Part shown: one piece after another, positions 25,864-34,841 of the stretch
Numbering within the stretch: the first letter of the stretch is position 1
How the letters are laid out: each line of letters begins with the position of its first letter
NCBI RefSeq assembly: GCF_014191255.1
Contig: NZ_JACHWH010000011.1
Location: forward strand, 113,555 to 177,554
Source: Amycolatopsis bartoniae
GTDB lineage: Bacteria; Actinomycetota; Actinomycetes; Mycobacteriales; Pseudonocardiaceae
Direction: 5' to 3'
DNA: 64,000 nt
The notes under the pieces: generated by a model
Databases searched by the model: none
The model's input: only the letters and a program-made list of their open reading frames with translations
What the model was told of the DNA's origin: nothing
Made by a program: the position numbers and the translations under genes

Positions 25864-28800
25864 GTGAGCGACGTTTCCCGCCGCCGGTTCCTCCAGTCCA
25901 ACGCCGTCCTGCTCGCAGGGCTGGGCCTCCCGGCCGCGCTGCCCGAACCCGCCGGCGCACAGGAGACGGCGACCGACCTCGCGCGCTACCGGCCGGTGTC
26001 GGTGTCGTCGACCGCGTACGCACCGACGCCGGCCTGGTTCGCCGTCGACGGGCTGGCCGAGACCGGCGTCCGCGGCTCCGGCTGGCGCGCCGGCGGAGGC
26101 GACCCGCAGTGGCTCGCCGTCGACCTGCAGGCGCCGTGCACCGTCGAGTCCGTGGTGCTGGTGTTCGAGGCGACCGCCACCGACCCGGCGTTCGTCCCGG
26201 CGCCGGGCATCAATCCGTTCCTCGACACCACCGGGTGGGAGGTGCTCTCCAGCAGCGCGGTCGCGTTCGGACTGGACGTCTCCACCGACGGCCGCGCGTG
26301 GCGGACCGTGCACGAGGCCACCGGCAGCCCGGGCGGCCGCGTGGCGGTCACCCTGGACCAGCCCGTCACCGCGCGGTGGGTGCGGCTCACCGCGAAGCAG
26401 CAGGCGAACGCGAACCCGCTCGGTGTCAACGCCTTCGAGGTCTACGGCCGCGCCGCCCACCCGCGCCCGCCCGCCACCGGGTGGACCGACTGGGGAAACC
26501 ACCCCCGCGCTGCGCCCGCGCTGGTCACCGCGGACGACGGCACCGTCGCACTGGAATCGGGCTGGGCGCTGACCATGGACTCGCGCGTGACCGCCGACGG
26601 TCCCGCGCTCGCCCGCGCCGGTGTCGACACCTCGACGTGGCTGCCCGCGACCGTACCCGGCACCGTGCACACCTCGCTGGTCGAGCAGGGCAAGCTGCCC
26701 GAGCCGACGGCCGGGTTCGGTAACATGCGCGCGCCGGAAGCGCTGTCGCGGCACAGCTGGTGGTACCGCCGCGAGTTCACGCTCCCCCACGGGTTCGACG
26801 CGAGCCGCCGCGTCTGGCTGGAGTTCGACGGCATCGACCACCACGCGGAGGTCTGGGTCGACGGGACGCGCGCCGGCTCGCTGACCCACCCGGTGGCGCG
26901 GGCCGCCTTCGACGTCACCGCGGCCCTGCGCGGGCACGGCGAGCACGCGCTGGCCGTGCGGATCGACCCGATGCCGCACCCGGGCAACCCCGGCGACAAG
27001 GGCCCGGACGGCGTGTCGACGCTGAACTCCAACGCCGAGCAGAAGGACCTCCCGGGCTACATCTCGATCAGCGGCTGGGACTGGATGCCGGGCGTCCGGG
27101 ACCGCGGCGCGGGCATCTGGAACCACGTCCGGCTGCGCTCGACCGGTGACGTCGTGCTCGGTGAACCCCGCGTCGACACCAGGCTGCCGAACCTCCCCGA
27201 CACCTCGGTCGCCGAGGTGACGGTGGTCGTCCCGGTGCGCAACGCCTCGGCGGTGGCCTGCGCGGTCACCGTCACCGGTGAGCTGGCGGGCGCACGGGTC
27301 AGCCGCCGCGTCGACCTCGCGGGCGGCGCTTCGGCCGACGTCACGTTCAGCCCGGCGACCGACCCGGCGCTGCGGCTGCGCCGGCCGGAACTGTGGTGGC
27401 CCAACGGTTACGGCGAGGCGAAGCTGCACCCGCTGGTCACGACGGCCGTCGTCGACGGCCGCGTCAGCGACCGCCGCACGGTACGCACGGGCCTGCGGCA
27501 GTTCGGCTACACCGCGACCCAGCCGATCGTCGTCGACCCGGCCACCGGCCACTCCCCGCCGCAGACGGTCGAGTTCGACCGGACCACCGCGCGGTACGTG
27601 CGGATCCAGGGCGGGAAGCGCGCGACGGGGTACGGGATCTCACTGTGGACCCTGTCCGTTGTGGACGGTACTGGTCCCGACCTGGCACAGGGAAAGACCG
27701 CGACCGCGTCGTCGGAGGACAACGGGAACGACACCGCGCCCAACGCCGTCGACGGGCGCGACGACACACGCTGGTCGTCGGGGTACTCCGACAACCAGTG
27801 GATCCAGGTCGACCTCGGCGCGCAGACGGCTTTCGACCGCGTCGTACTCACCTGGGAGACCGCGTACGCGCTGACGTTCACCGTGCAGGTGTCCGACGAC
27901 GGCAGCGCGTGGCGCGACGTCAAGCAGGTCAGCAACGCCGGCACCCCGCTGCAGATCAGCGTCAACGGTGTGCGCGTGTTCGCCAAGGGCGGCAACTGGG
28001 GCTTCGACGAGCTGCTGCGCCGCGTGCTCCCGCACCGCATGGCCGACACCGTCGCACTGCACCGCGACATGAACTTCACGATGATCCGCAACTGGGTCGG
28101 CTCCAGCAACCGGGAAGAGTTCTTCGCCGCCTGCGACGAAAACGGGATCCTGGTGTGGAACGACTTCTGGGCGGGAGACGCGATCTTCCCGCCCGACAAC
28201 GACGTTTTCCTGACCATCGCCGCGGACACCGTTGTGCGTTACCGGCACCACCCGTCGATCGCGGTGTGGTGCGCCACCAACGAAAGCGACCCGCCCGCGG
28301 CCATGGACGCCGGGCTGCGCGCCCTGCTCGCGCGGGCGCAGCCCGAGCTGTGGTACCAGGGCAACTCGGCGGGCGGCGTCGTCACCGGGCACGGGCCGTA
28401 CTCCTGGATCGACCCGGTCCGCTACTTCGACGGCGACACGTACTCGATCGGCAGCTACGGCTTCCACACCGAGATCGGCCTGCCGACCGTGCCGGTCGCG
28501 GAAAGCATGCGGAGCCTCGCGGACGACCAGCCGGCCTGGCCGATCGGGACGGTGTGGTTCCACCACGACTGGTGCACCCGCGGCGGTCAGGACCCCGACA
28601 CCTACCGCGCCGCGATCGAGGACCGCTTCGGCACGGCGACCTCGCTCGAGGACTTCTGCGCCAAGGCGCAACTGGTCAACTACGAAAGCATGCGCGCCAT
28701 CTTCGAGGCCTACAACGCGGCCCTGTGGGACGACGCGTCCGGCGTCCTGCTGTGGATGTCGCACCCGGCCCACCACAGCACGGTCTGGCAGACCTACGAC

Positions 28801-29457
28801 TACGACCTCGACACCAACGGCAGCTTCCACGGCGCCCGTAAGGGCTGCGAACCCCTGCACATCCAGGCCCGCCTCTCGGACTGGCAGGTGCACGCGGTCA
28901 ACCAGACCGCGCACGCCCTCGACGGCGCCACGGTGCACGCGGAGCTGACCGACCTGCGCGGCCGTTCCCTCGGCGTCCCGATGAGCACCCCGGTGTCGGT
29001 GCCCGCCTCATCGGTCGCGGCGGCGTTCACCGTGCCCTTCGGCACGGCCCTGCCCGCCCTTCACCTGCTGCGCCTGCGGCTCGTCGCCCACGACGGCACC
29101 GAACTTTCCCGCAACGTCTACTGGCGCTACCGGACACCGGCCGACGCCCGGGAACTGACCCGGACGGCCACCGACATCACCCTGCACGCCAGCCCGGTGC
29201 ACCACGACGGCGACCGCGACGAGGCCGTGGTGACGGTGCGGAACACCGGCCGCGTGGTCACCGCGGGCCTGCGCGTCTCGGCCGTCGACGGGGCGAGCGG
29301 CCGGCGGGTGCTGCCGCTGCGCTCCAGCGACAACTACCTGTGGCTGCTCCCCGGCGAAACGACCGCGGTGACGGTCTCCTGGCCCCGCCGCGCCCTTTCG
29401 TCCGGACGGCCGCGCTTCGTGGTGGAGGGGCTCAACGTCCCGCGTCGTACGACCTGA
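25864..29457 (+). CDS. Tat-exported GH2 exo-glycosidase (exo-beta-glucosaminidase/mannosidase type)
   Basis: This is a 1197-residue enzyme. The twin-arginine leader is 'SRRRFLQSNAVLLAGLGLP'. An N-terminal discoidin-like domain (about 40-195) precedes the GH2 sugar-binding domain ('SWWYRREFTLPHGFDASRR') and Ig-like domain. A second discoidin domain (about 600-695, 'ASSEDNGNDTAPNAVDGRDD') is inserted before the TIM barrel. The barrel has 'RDMNFTMIRNWVGSSNREEF', acid/base NE in 'VWCATNESDPP' and nucleophile E in 'YGFHTEIGLP', the pattern of CsxA-type exo-glucosaminidases. The GTG start follows AAGGAG. It ends the LacI-GH92 operon. A substrate of chitosan or N-glycan-core type is inferred. Confidence 0.88.
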   Translation: MSDVSRRRFLQSNAVLLAGLGLPAALPEPAGAQETATDLARYRPVSVSSTAYAPTPAWFAVDGLAETGVRGSGWRAGGGDPQWLAVDLQAPCTVESVVLVFEATATDPAFVPAPGINPFLDTTGWEVLSSSAVAFGLDVSTDGRAWRTVHEATGSPGGRVAVTLDQPVTARWVRLTAKQQANANPLGVNAFEVYGRAAHPRPPATGWTDWGNHPRAAPALVTADDGTVALESGWALTMDSRVTADGPALARAGVDTSTWLPATVPGTVHTSLVEQGKLPEPTAGFGNMRAPEALSRHSWWYRREFTLPHGFDASRRVWLEFDGIDHHAEVWVDGTRAGSLTHPVARAAFDVTAALRGHGEHALAVRIDPMPHPGNPGDKGPDGVSTLNSNAEQKDLPGYISISGWDWMPGVRDRGAGIWNHVRLRSTGDVVLGEPRVDTRLPNLPDTSVAEVTVVVPVRNASAVACAVTVTGELAGARVSRRVDLAGGASADVTFSPATDPALRLRRPELWWPNGYGEAKLHPLVTTAVVDGRVSDRRTVRTGLRQFGYTATQPIVVDPATGHSPPQTVEFDRTTARYVRIQGGKRATGYGISLWTLSVVDGTGPDLAQGKTATASSEDNGNDTAPNAVDGRDDTRWSSGYSDNQWIQVDLGAQTAFDRVVLTWETAYALTFTVQVSDDGSAWRDVKQVSNAGTPLQISVNGVRVFAKGGNWGFDELLRRVLPHRMADTVALHRDMNFTMIRNWVGSSNREEFFAACDENGILVWNDFWAGDAIFPPDNDVFLTIAADTVVRYRHHPSIAVWCATNESDPPAAMDAGLRALLARAQPELWYQGNSAGGVVTGHGPYSWIDPVRYFDGDTYSIGSYGFHTEIGLPTVPVAESMRSLADDQPAWPIGTVWFHHDWCTRGGQDPDTYRAAIEDRFGTATSLEDFCAKAQLVNYESMRAIFEAYNAALWDDASGVLLWMSHPAHHSTVWQTYDYDLDTNGSFHGARKGCEPLHIQARLSDWQVHAVNQTAHALDGATVHAELTDLRGRSLGVPMSTPVSVPASSVAAAFTVPFGTALPALHLLRLRLVAHDGTELSRNVYWRYRTPADARELTRTATDITLHASPVHHDGDRDEAVVTVRNTGRVVTAGLRVSAVDGASGRRVLPLRSSDNYLWLLPGETTAVTVSWPRRALSSGRPRFVVEGLNVPRRTT

Positions 29458-29577
29458 AGGGCGGCGGAATCCGCCGGCGCGAGGAGGTGAACACCCCGGG
29501 CAGGGCGAGGACCCGGACCGGGGCGTCCACGAGCACGATTTCCCGCCGCCGCCCCTGAAGAGCGGGAGCGGGGTCAG

Positions 29578-30552
29578 GTGTCGCAGCCGCGAGGCCGGCG
29601 CAGGCAAATCGAGTTCCAGTTCCTGACCAACAGCCGCCACACCCTCTACGGACTGCTCGACGCCTGCCAGGTCCCCGAACACCTGGGCCTGCGCGTGCCG
29701 GGCAGCCTCGACAAACTCGACAAATGGGAAGACATCTGGGCCGCAACCGCCTCCCAGGCCACCGGTATCACCTACACCGACGACGACCTGCTCTGGCTAC
29801 GCGAGCACGCCGGCTCCTACGTCGTGGAAACCACCGAAGCCGGACGCTTCCACCTACCGGCTCTACCACCAAGCCATCGCCAAGGTTCTGGAGACCCGGG
29901 TACCCCGCACGCCAGAGGGCCACCGCGACTGGAACCGTGCCGATCGCTACACCCTGCGCCACCTCGCCACCCACGCAAGCCAGCTCGACGCCCTGATCAC
30001 CGACGCCGACTAGCTCGTGCACGCAGACCCCGACAAGCCTCTACCCGCGCTGCACCAGACCAACCCAGAGACCGCGCCCTCGCCGCCGCCGTGTATCGCG
30101 GCTCCGCGGTTCTCCGCCGCCACCTCCCGGCACCACGACGCCGCCAAGTTCTCGCCACCGACGCAGCCCGCTTCCAGGCATCCCGACTCCAACACGACCT
30201 GTCCGTCCTGCTTACGTGGCAACCACGCTGGGCGACCGGACGGCAGACCGACCACACACTCCACATCACTTTCGCGGGCCACACCGGCGAGGTGGACGTC
30301 GTGACGTGCGACATCGTCGACGACCGGCCGGTCACGGTCACCGCCAGCAGGGACGACACGGCGCGGACGGGGGATCTGGCCACCGGCAACGACTTCACCG
30401 TCTTCGACATTCGAGATATCGGTTGCCTAGCAACGGGGCCTGGTGGTGACCTGATCATCTCGACCGCATGGGATTTGGTCGTCCTCGATCGTTGCGCCGA
30501 ACGTCGATCCCGATGGGGCAGCAGCCGAGGCCGATGCACTTTCGACTACTGA
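29578..30552 (+). pseudogene. STAND/NACHT-type ATPase-WD40 protein remnant
   Basis: Fragments in shifting frames resemble the linker and first WD repeat of large actinobacterial AAA/NACHT-WD40 proteins: 'LTNSRHTLYGLLDACQVPEH', 'YRLYHQAIAKVLETRVP', 'DRYTLRHLATHASQLDALIT' (then a TAG), 'RRQVLATDAARFQASRLQHD' and 'FAGHTGEVDVVTCDIVDDRP'. The last is the GH-type opening of a WD40 blade. The ATPase core and most blades are missing and there are at least two frameshifts. Such proteins serve in signalling or in phage-triggered defence. This copy is a remnant. Confidence 0.65.
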
Positions 30553-30658
30553 TCGTCGAGCGAGTCTCGCTGCCTGATGTCTCGCATGCGGGAACAGAAG
30601 TCAGCTGTTGGGGTCACTGTGGCTGGGTACAGCTTCGTCACGCGTAGCGCGGCTAAGA

Positions 30659-30678
30659 GACCGACCCGCAGGTCGGTC
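30659..30678. terminator. Hairpin GACCGACC-CGCA-GGTCGGTC
   Basis: A perfect 8-bp stem with a tetraloop lies between remnant genes, 195 bp beyond the FAD enzyme's stop on the minus strand. It lacks a T-run on either strand, so termination is only possible. Confidence 0.35.
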
Positions 30679-30687
30679 CGGCCGAGG

Positions 30688-30839
30688 GGCAAGGGAGTCG
30701 GAGAGATCGGCATCGTCGGAGTGACCGCGGCCATCACCAACACCGTCTTCAACGCCCGGGGATCCGGGTCAGGGACCTCCCCGCCCTACCGGACCGGATG
30801 TCGGCGGCACTCAATGCGGTCCCCCGCAGGGTGTCCTGA
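30688..30839 (+). pseudogene. C-terminal remnant of a xanthine dehydrogenase-type molybdenum subunit
   Basis: The + strand reads 'GKGVGEIGIVGVTAAITNTV' then 'FNARG'. After a frameshift it continues 'IRVRDLPALPDRMSAALNAV' and stops. This matches the extreme C-terminus of molybdopterin-binding aldehyde oxidase/xanthine dehydrogenase subunits, where K/G-GVGE carries the catalytic glutamate. Everything upstream is lost. The 30553-30687 stretch before it holds only the hairpin. Confidence 0.6.
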
Positions 30840-30853
30840 GCGCCGTCGTGCTC

Positions 30854-32158
30854 TCACCGCTGAGCCGCGGCGCCCTGCCTCAGCACGTGCCACAGCACTC
30901 TGGGACGCGCGAGTGAGCTCGGCGGGTCGAGCAATCCCATGACCCGGGCGAACTGCGCCCCGACCACGTCGTCGCGAGTGGCGGCGGTGATCACCCTGTT
31001 CAGGACCGCCGCCTGCAGCCGGGCGGCGCCGGTGCGCGATGGCGCCGACCGGCGGGCGCCCAGCTGCCACGGGCCCGCCACGAGACGGGCCGCGGCGGAG
31101 AAGAACCGCCGGGACAGGTCGTGCCGTCCGCGGGCGAGGCACTGTCGCAGCGCGACCGCCTCCATCGCCGCGATGGTCATGCCCTGGCCGTTCACCGGGT
31201 TGAGGCTGCACAGGGCGTCGCCCGTCACGAGCAGGCCGTCCGGGAAACGGTGCAGCCGCTCGTAGCGCCGCCATACCGCGGCAGGGAACCGGTAGGACGC
31301 GATCGCCTCGAGCGGCTCGGCTGCCAGTACCGAACGGACCAGGTCGGGCGGGGCCGCGGTGGCGACGAAGTCGGCGAAGCCGCGTTCGTCCGTCGGCGGT
31401 CTGTTGCCGGGCCCGTACCCGGTGAGGGTCAGCACGTGCCGGCCACCCTCGACGGCGAGCAGCACCATGCTCCGCGGAATGCTGTTGATGTCGCCGCCGA
31501 CCAGACGCCCGGCTCTTTCGGCGCCCTCCGGGGTCAGCCGGATCATCCGGCTCGCGTACGCCACGTCGAGACTCACCCGGTCTTCTTCCGGCTGCTGGTA
31601 TCCGAGTTCTCGCAGCCAGGCGGGAGTGCGCCCGCTCCGGCCCATCGCGTCGACGACGAGGTCGGCCGGGAGGGTTTCTTCGCCGCCGGGCTCGTGCCGG
31701 ACGATCCGCACGCCGGTGACCCGGGCTTCGTCGAACGCGAGACCGGCGATGTCGGTGTCCGTCAGGAGGCGCACCCCGTCGCCGCCGAGCAACCGTCGGC
31801 GCAGGTGGGCTTCGTAACGCGGGTAGGCCGCCTGAACGGCCTCCGCGCCGATCGGCACCTGGGGCAGTTCCCTTCCGGCGAGGTAGAAGCGGTACCCCGT
31901 GAGCACGTCGGCCACCACGGCACCGTCCGTGGCCAGCTCGCGCAGGATGCCGGGGAAGATCTCTTCCATGGCCAGTGCACCGCCCGGCAACAGGTTGTGC
32001 GCGTGCCTTCCGTGCGACGTCCCGCGCCGGTGCTGGTCCGGCGCGGGGGCCGGGTCGCGATCGATCACCGTGACCTGCCGGTAGAACCCGGTCAGCGCGC
32101 CGGCCGTGACCAGGCCGGCGAATCCTCCGCCGAGCACGACGGCGTGTCCCTGTCGCAT
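30854..32158 (-). CDS. FAD-dependent monooxygenase/oxidoreductase
   Basis: This 434-residue flavoprotein carries an N-terminal dinucleotide fold 'AVVLGGGFAGLVTAGALTG', 'DRDPAPAPDQHRRGTSHGRH' and the second FAD motif 'LLVTGDALCSLNPVNGQGMT'. The 'LPADLVVDAMGRSGRTPAWL' segment matches geranylgeranyl-reductase/aromatic hydroxylase-like enzymes, often found in secondary metabolism. The ATG at 32158 follows GAGGAGGAG. Longer in-frame starts lack a site. It is a single transcription unit headed by a strong palindrome at 32218-32242. The substrate is unknown; no dedicated reductase or ligand-binding partner is adjacent. Confidence 0.82.
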   Translation of the reverse strand: MRQGHAVVLGGGFAGLVTAGALTGFYRQVTVIDRDPAPAPDQHRRGTSHGRHAHNLLPGGALAMEEIFPGILRELATDGAVVADVLTGYRFYLAGRELPQVPIGAEAVQAAYPRYEAHLRRRLLGGDGVRLLTDTDIAGLAFDEARVTGVRIVRHEPGGEETLPADLVVDAMGRSGRTPAWLRELGYQQPEEDRVSLDVAYASRMIRLTPEGAERAGRLVGGDINSIPRSMVLLAVEGGRHVLTLTGYGPGNRPPTDERGFADFVATAAPPDLVRSVLAAEPLEAIASYRFPAAVWRRYERLHRFPDGLLVTGDALCSLNPVNGQGMTIAAMEAVALRQCLARGRHDLSRRFFSAAARLVAGPWQLGARRSAPSRTGAARLQAAVLNRVITAATRDDVVGAQFARVMGLLDPPSSLARPRVLWHVLRQGAAAQR

Positions 32159-32217
32159 TGCTGTTTCTCCTCCTCGGACCGCTCTCGAGGTGGATACTCT
32201 ACGGATCTTCGACGGCG

Positions 32218-32242
32218 AGCCACGCACTGTCAGTGCGTGGCT
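32218..32242. promoter_or_regulatory. 25-bp perfect palindrome upstream of the FAD enzyme
   Basis: Arms AGCCACGCACTG (32218-32229) and CAGTGCGTGGCT (32231-32242) are perfect inverted repeats around a single T. It lies 60-84 bp upstream of the start. A related half-site, GCGCACTGACAG, occurs at 32280-32291. A minus-strand TAGAGT (32196-32201) could be the -10, which would place the palindrome over the -35. A TetR- or GntR-type operator is likely, but no local regulator gene is seen. Confidence 0.5.
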
Positions 32243-32442
32243 GGTGTCCGGCAGGGAAGAGATTCCGGAGATCGCCTGTGCGCACTGACAGAATGAGACG
32301 TGGACAGCCGCACCCGGAATCGAGCCGGACTGGCGAGTTTCTGCGCCGCCGCCGCTAGTCGGCGGTGGTGGCGGTGACGACACCGGCGACACTCCCGAAC
32401 CGGTCCACCACTACTCACGAGTCCCGCACGCCGGGCTCGTGC

Positions 32443-33603
32443 TCAGCGGGTGATCCCCGTGTGCCCCAGGGAGTAGCGGCCCGGCTGGGGCCAGACGCAC
32501 AGCCCGTGTGGTTCGTTTCCGACCGGGATCTTGCGGATGAGCGAGCCGTCCTTCGTGGAGATCACGTAGACGGCCCGGTCGTAGCGGCCGGAGAGCCACA
32601 GCTGGTTGCCGTCGGCGGTCACGTTGCCCATGTCCGGGCTGCCGCCGCCGGGCAGGCGCCACTTGGTGACGGCCGCCCCGGTGTAGGCGTCGAGCACGCT
32701 GACGCTGCCCTCGTGCCGGTTCGTGACGTAGAGCTGTTTCGCGTCCCGGGACAGGTAGAGGCCGTGCGCGCCCATGCCGGTCGCGATGAACCGCAGCACC
32801 TTGGTGGCCGCGCCGTCGAGCACCCACACGCCGTTGGCGTCGGAGTCGGCGATGTAGTACACCGAGCCGTCCGGAGCGAGCTTGATGTCCTGCGGCCCCA
32901 TGTGGGTGTGTCGCTGGGGCATCGGGATCTCGCGCAGCACCTTGTGCGACGCGACGTCGACCACCACGACCGCACCCGCGAACTCGCAGGTGAACACCGC
33001 GGTGCGCCCGTCCGCGGAGAAGTCGGCGTGGTCGATCCCGGCGCAGCCGGGAACCGCCGTCACGTCACGCTGCCGCCAGGTGTGCGGGTCGTACCAAACC
33101 AGTTCGCGCCGGGCCTCCGCGACGGAGATCGCGTACGCGCCATCCGGTGTGAAGTACATGTTGTAGGGGTCGCTGACCGGGATCGGTTTGCCCGGTAGGC
33201 CGGTGCGCGGATCGAACGGCAGCAGGTGGTCACCCTTGTCGTCGGTCGCGTACAGGGTGTTCATGTCGTAGGCCGGCACGACGTGCTGGATCTCCTTGCC
33301 CGCCGGGTACTTGCCGACCACCGCGAAGGTGGCGGGGTCGATCACCCAGACGTCGCCGGAGCGGTCGTGCGGCACGTACACCAGCGGCCGCGCCGCCTTC
33401 GCGGCGGCCGAGAGCATGTTCGCGCCGGAGTCCGCATCGACGTTGTGCGCGTCGGCGACCGGCGGCATACCAGGCAGGCCGGCGGCGGACGCGGGGCTCG
33501 CCGGACGCGCCGACGGCGGAGGTGCCGAGGCCGGTGGTGACGCCGTGCAGGCCACGAGCAGCACGCCCGCCAGCACGACCGGCAGCAGACCACGGTTGAT
33601 CAA
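32443..33603 (-). CDS. YncE-like beta-propeller lipoprotein
   Basis: The TTG start at 33603 follows AAGGAG (33611-33616) by 6 nt; a GTG at 33618 is possible but contains that site. The lipobox is 'VLLVACTAS', followed by a low-complexity Pro/Ala/Ser linker. A YVTN-type propeller follows: 'YVPHDRSGDVWVIDPATFAV', 'FTPDGAYAISVAEARRELVW', 'LYLSRDAKQLYVTNRHEGSV' and 'LWLSGRYDRAVYVISTKDGS'. The protein should sit outside the membrane as a lipid-anchored scaffold or binding protein. It starts 12 bp after the deacetylase-like gene, so the two form an envelope-located pair. Confidence 0.82.
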   Translation of the reverse strand: MINRGLLPVVLAGVLLVACTASPPASAPPPSARPASPASAAGLPGMPPVADAHNVDADSGANMLSAAAKAARPLVYVPHDRSGDVWVIDPATFAVVGKYPAGKEIQHVVPAYDMNTLYATDDKGDHLLPFDPRTGLPGKPIPVSDPYNMYFTPDGAYAISVAEARRELVWYDPHTWRQRDVTAVPGCAGIDHADFSADGRTAVFTCEFAGAVVVVDVASHKVLREIPMPQRHTHMGPQDIKLAPDGSVYYIADSDANGVWVLDGAATKVLRFIATGMGAHGLYLSRDAKQLYVTNRHEGSVSVLDAYTGAAVTKWRLPGGGSPDMGNVTADGNQLWLSGRYDRAVYVISTKDGSLIRKIPVGNEPHGLCVWPQPGRYSLGHTGITR

Positions 33604-33614
33604 GGCGCACTCCT

Positions 33615-34382
33615 TCACGCGAAGAGCTGGGTCGCGGTGACCGGCCGCAAGCCGCGCTCAGCGAGGTCGGCCAGCACGCCGGGCAACGCGGTCACCGTCG
33701 CGGGATGCCCGAGGTGCATGCTGACCACGCTGCCCGCCCGTGCCGCGGCCACCGCGCGCCGGATGCGGTCCGGCGCCGGATCCGTCCAGTCCAGCGAATC
33801 CACGTCGTAGGACAACACGCGCTCGTAACCCGCTTTGCCCGCTTCGGCGAGCTCGGTGTCGGTCGCGTACTGGCCTTGCGATTGGCGGAAGAAGGTCCCC
33901 GGGCCGCCGGTGAGCCTGGCCAGCTCGTCGCGGCAGCGCTCGATCTCGGTCAGCATCGGGTTCACCGGCATCCGCGCCAGGTCCCCGTGGCTCCACGTGT
34001 GGTTGCCGATCTCGTGGCCGCCGTCGCGCACCATCCGGATGCCGTCCGGGGTGCTCGCCAGCCAGGTACCCACCGCGAGGACGGTGACCCGCGCGTCGTG
34101 CTGGGCCAGGACGTCGAGCACCCGCCGGGTGATCGAGAGGTCTCCGGCACCGTGGAAGGTGAGCGCCACCTCCGGACGACCGGACTCGGAGCGGACGAGC
34201 TGCTGGGCGGGACCAGACGGCCGCGGCGCGGTCGTGGTCGCGCTGGTCGCGCTGGTCGTGGCGCTCGGCGGTGGGACGGGCGCCGCCGATGGCGATTGCC
34301 GCGGGGCCGCCTGGCAGCCCGCGAGCGCGGCCCCGAGCCCGAGCCCGAGCGCGCCACGCCGCGCGATTTCCCGTCGCACCAT
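33615..34382 (-). CDS. Polysaccharide deacetylase-like lipoprotein with altered catalytic motif
   Basis: This 255-residue NodB-fold protein has an Arg-rich leader and lipobox-like 'ALAGCQAA'. The zinc/His motif 'HEIGNHTWSHGD' is intact, and 'SYDVDSLDWTDP' and 'SVVSMHLGHP' are the later NodB motifs. The usual first motif TFDDGP reads 'LTFHGAGD', so both canonical aspartates (base and metal ligand) are replaced, and R-P-x-G reads 'FRQSQG'. I recall this FHGxGD variant in other actinobacterial proteins, so it may be a defined subfamily with a different reaction or a binding role. ATG 34382 has GAGGAGG close upstream; longer starts are possible. Confidence 0.8.
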   Translation of the reverse strand: MVRREIARRGALGLGLGAALAGCQAAPRQSPSAAPVPPPSATTSATSATTTAPRPSGPAQQLVRSESGRPEVALTFHGAGDLSITRRVLDVLAQHDARVTVLAVGTWLASTPDGIRMVRDGGHEIGNHTWSHGDLARMPVNPMLTEIERCRDELARLTGGPGTFFRQSQGQYATDTELAEAGKAGYERVLSYDVDSLDWTDPAPDRIRRAVAAARAGSVVSMHLGHPATVTALPGVLADLAERGLRPVTATQLFA

Positions 34383-34670
34383 CTGCCTCCTCAGCCGGGA
34401 ATGGCGCACATCCTGTCACGACCGTCCGGGAGTTTCACGGCGACGCCAAGGTTGTGCCCGAAAAGTATGGTCGTGACCGAAAAGTCGCGTCGCTACTCGT
34501 CACCACCGATATCCACAAAGGACACAGCAGCCGAGCGTGCTCGCCGGTCAGGAAGCGCAGGCCGACGTCGAGACCGGTGGTGTCGACGCTGCTGGCGCTT
34601 CTGCCGGTCGCTCGTTGAGCAGTAGAACTCGTCGAAGTTCCGGAGAATGTTGCGGGCCAGGCCGAGGGCT

Positions 34671-34841
34671 TCATGCGGCGCGAGCCCGGTCGGCCATCTC
34701 GGCCGCCCGCAGAACGTTGTGAATGGCGTTGACCTGGAGAAAGCAGTCAGGCACCCGCTCGAACTGGTTGTAGGGTTCGCGAATGCGGCGGGCCTGAGCG
34801 GCTACTGCGGTCACGTACCGATCGGCGAACTGCACAGCCAC
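34671..34841 (-). CDS. Small unrecognised protein (56 residues) or gene remnant
   Basis: A GTG-started frame reads 'VAVQFADRYVTAVAAQARRI' and 'CFLQVNAIHNVLRAAEMADR' and stops. It is alpha-helical and host-like in codon use, but no ribosome site or relatives are evident. It may be the tail of a larger deleted gene. The surrounding 34383-35150 sequence otherwise shows no gene I can support. Confidence 0.3.
   Translation of the reverse strand: MAVQFADRYVTAVAAQARRIREPYNQFERVPDCFLQVNAIHNVLRAAEMADRARAA

Noticed and set aside
21900..29000. Very long open frames opposite or beside the GH92 and GH2 genes
   Set aside because: They are Arg- or Val/Gly-rich products of GC-biased codons in the real genes and show no domain homology.
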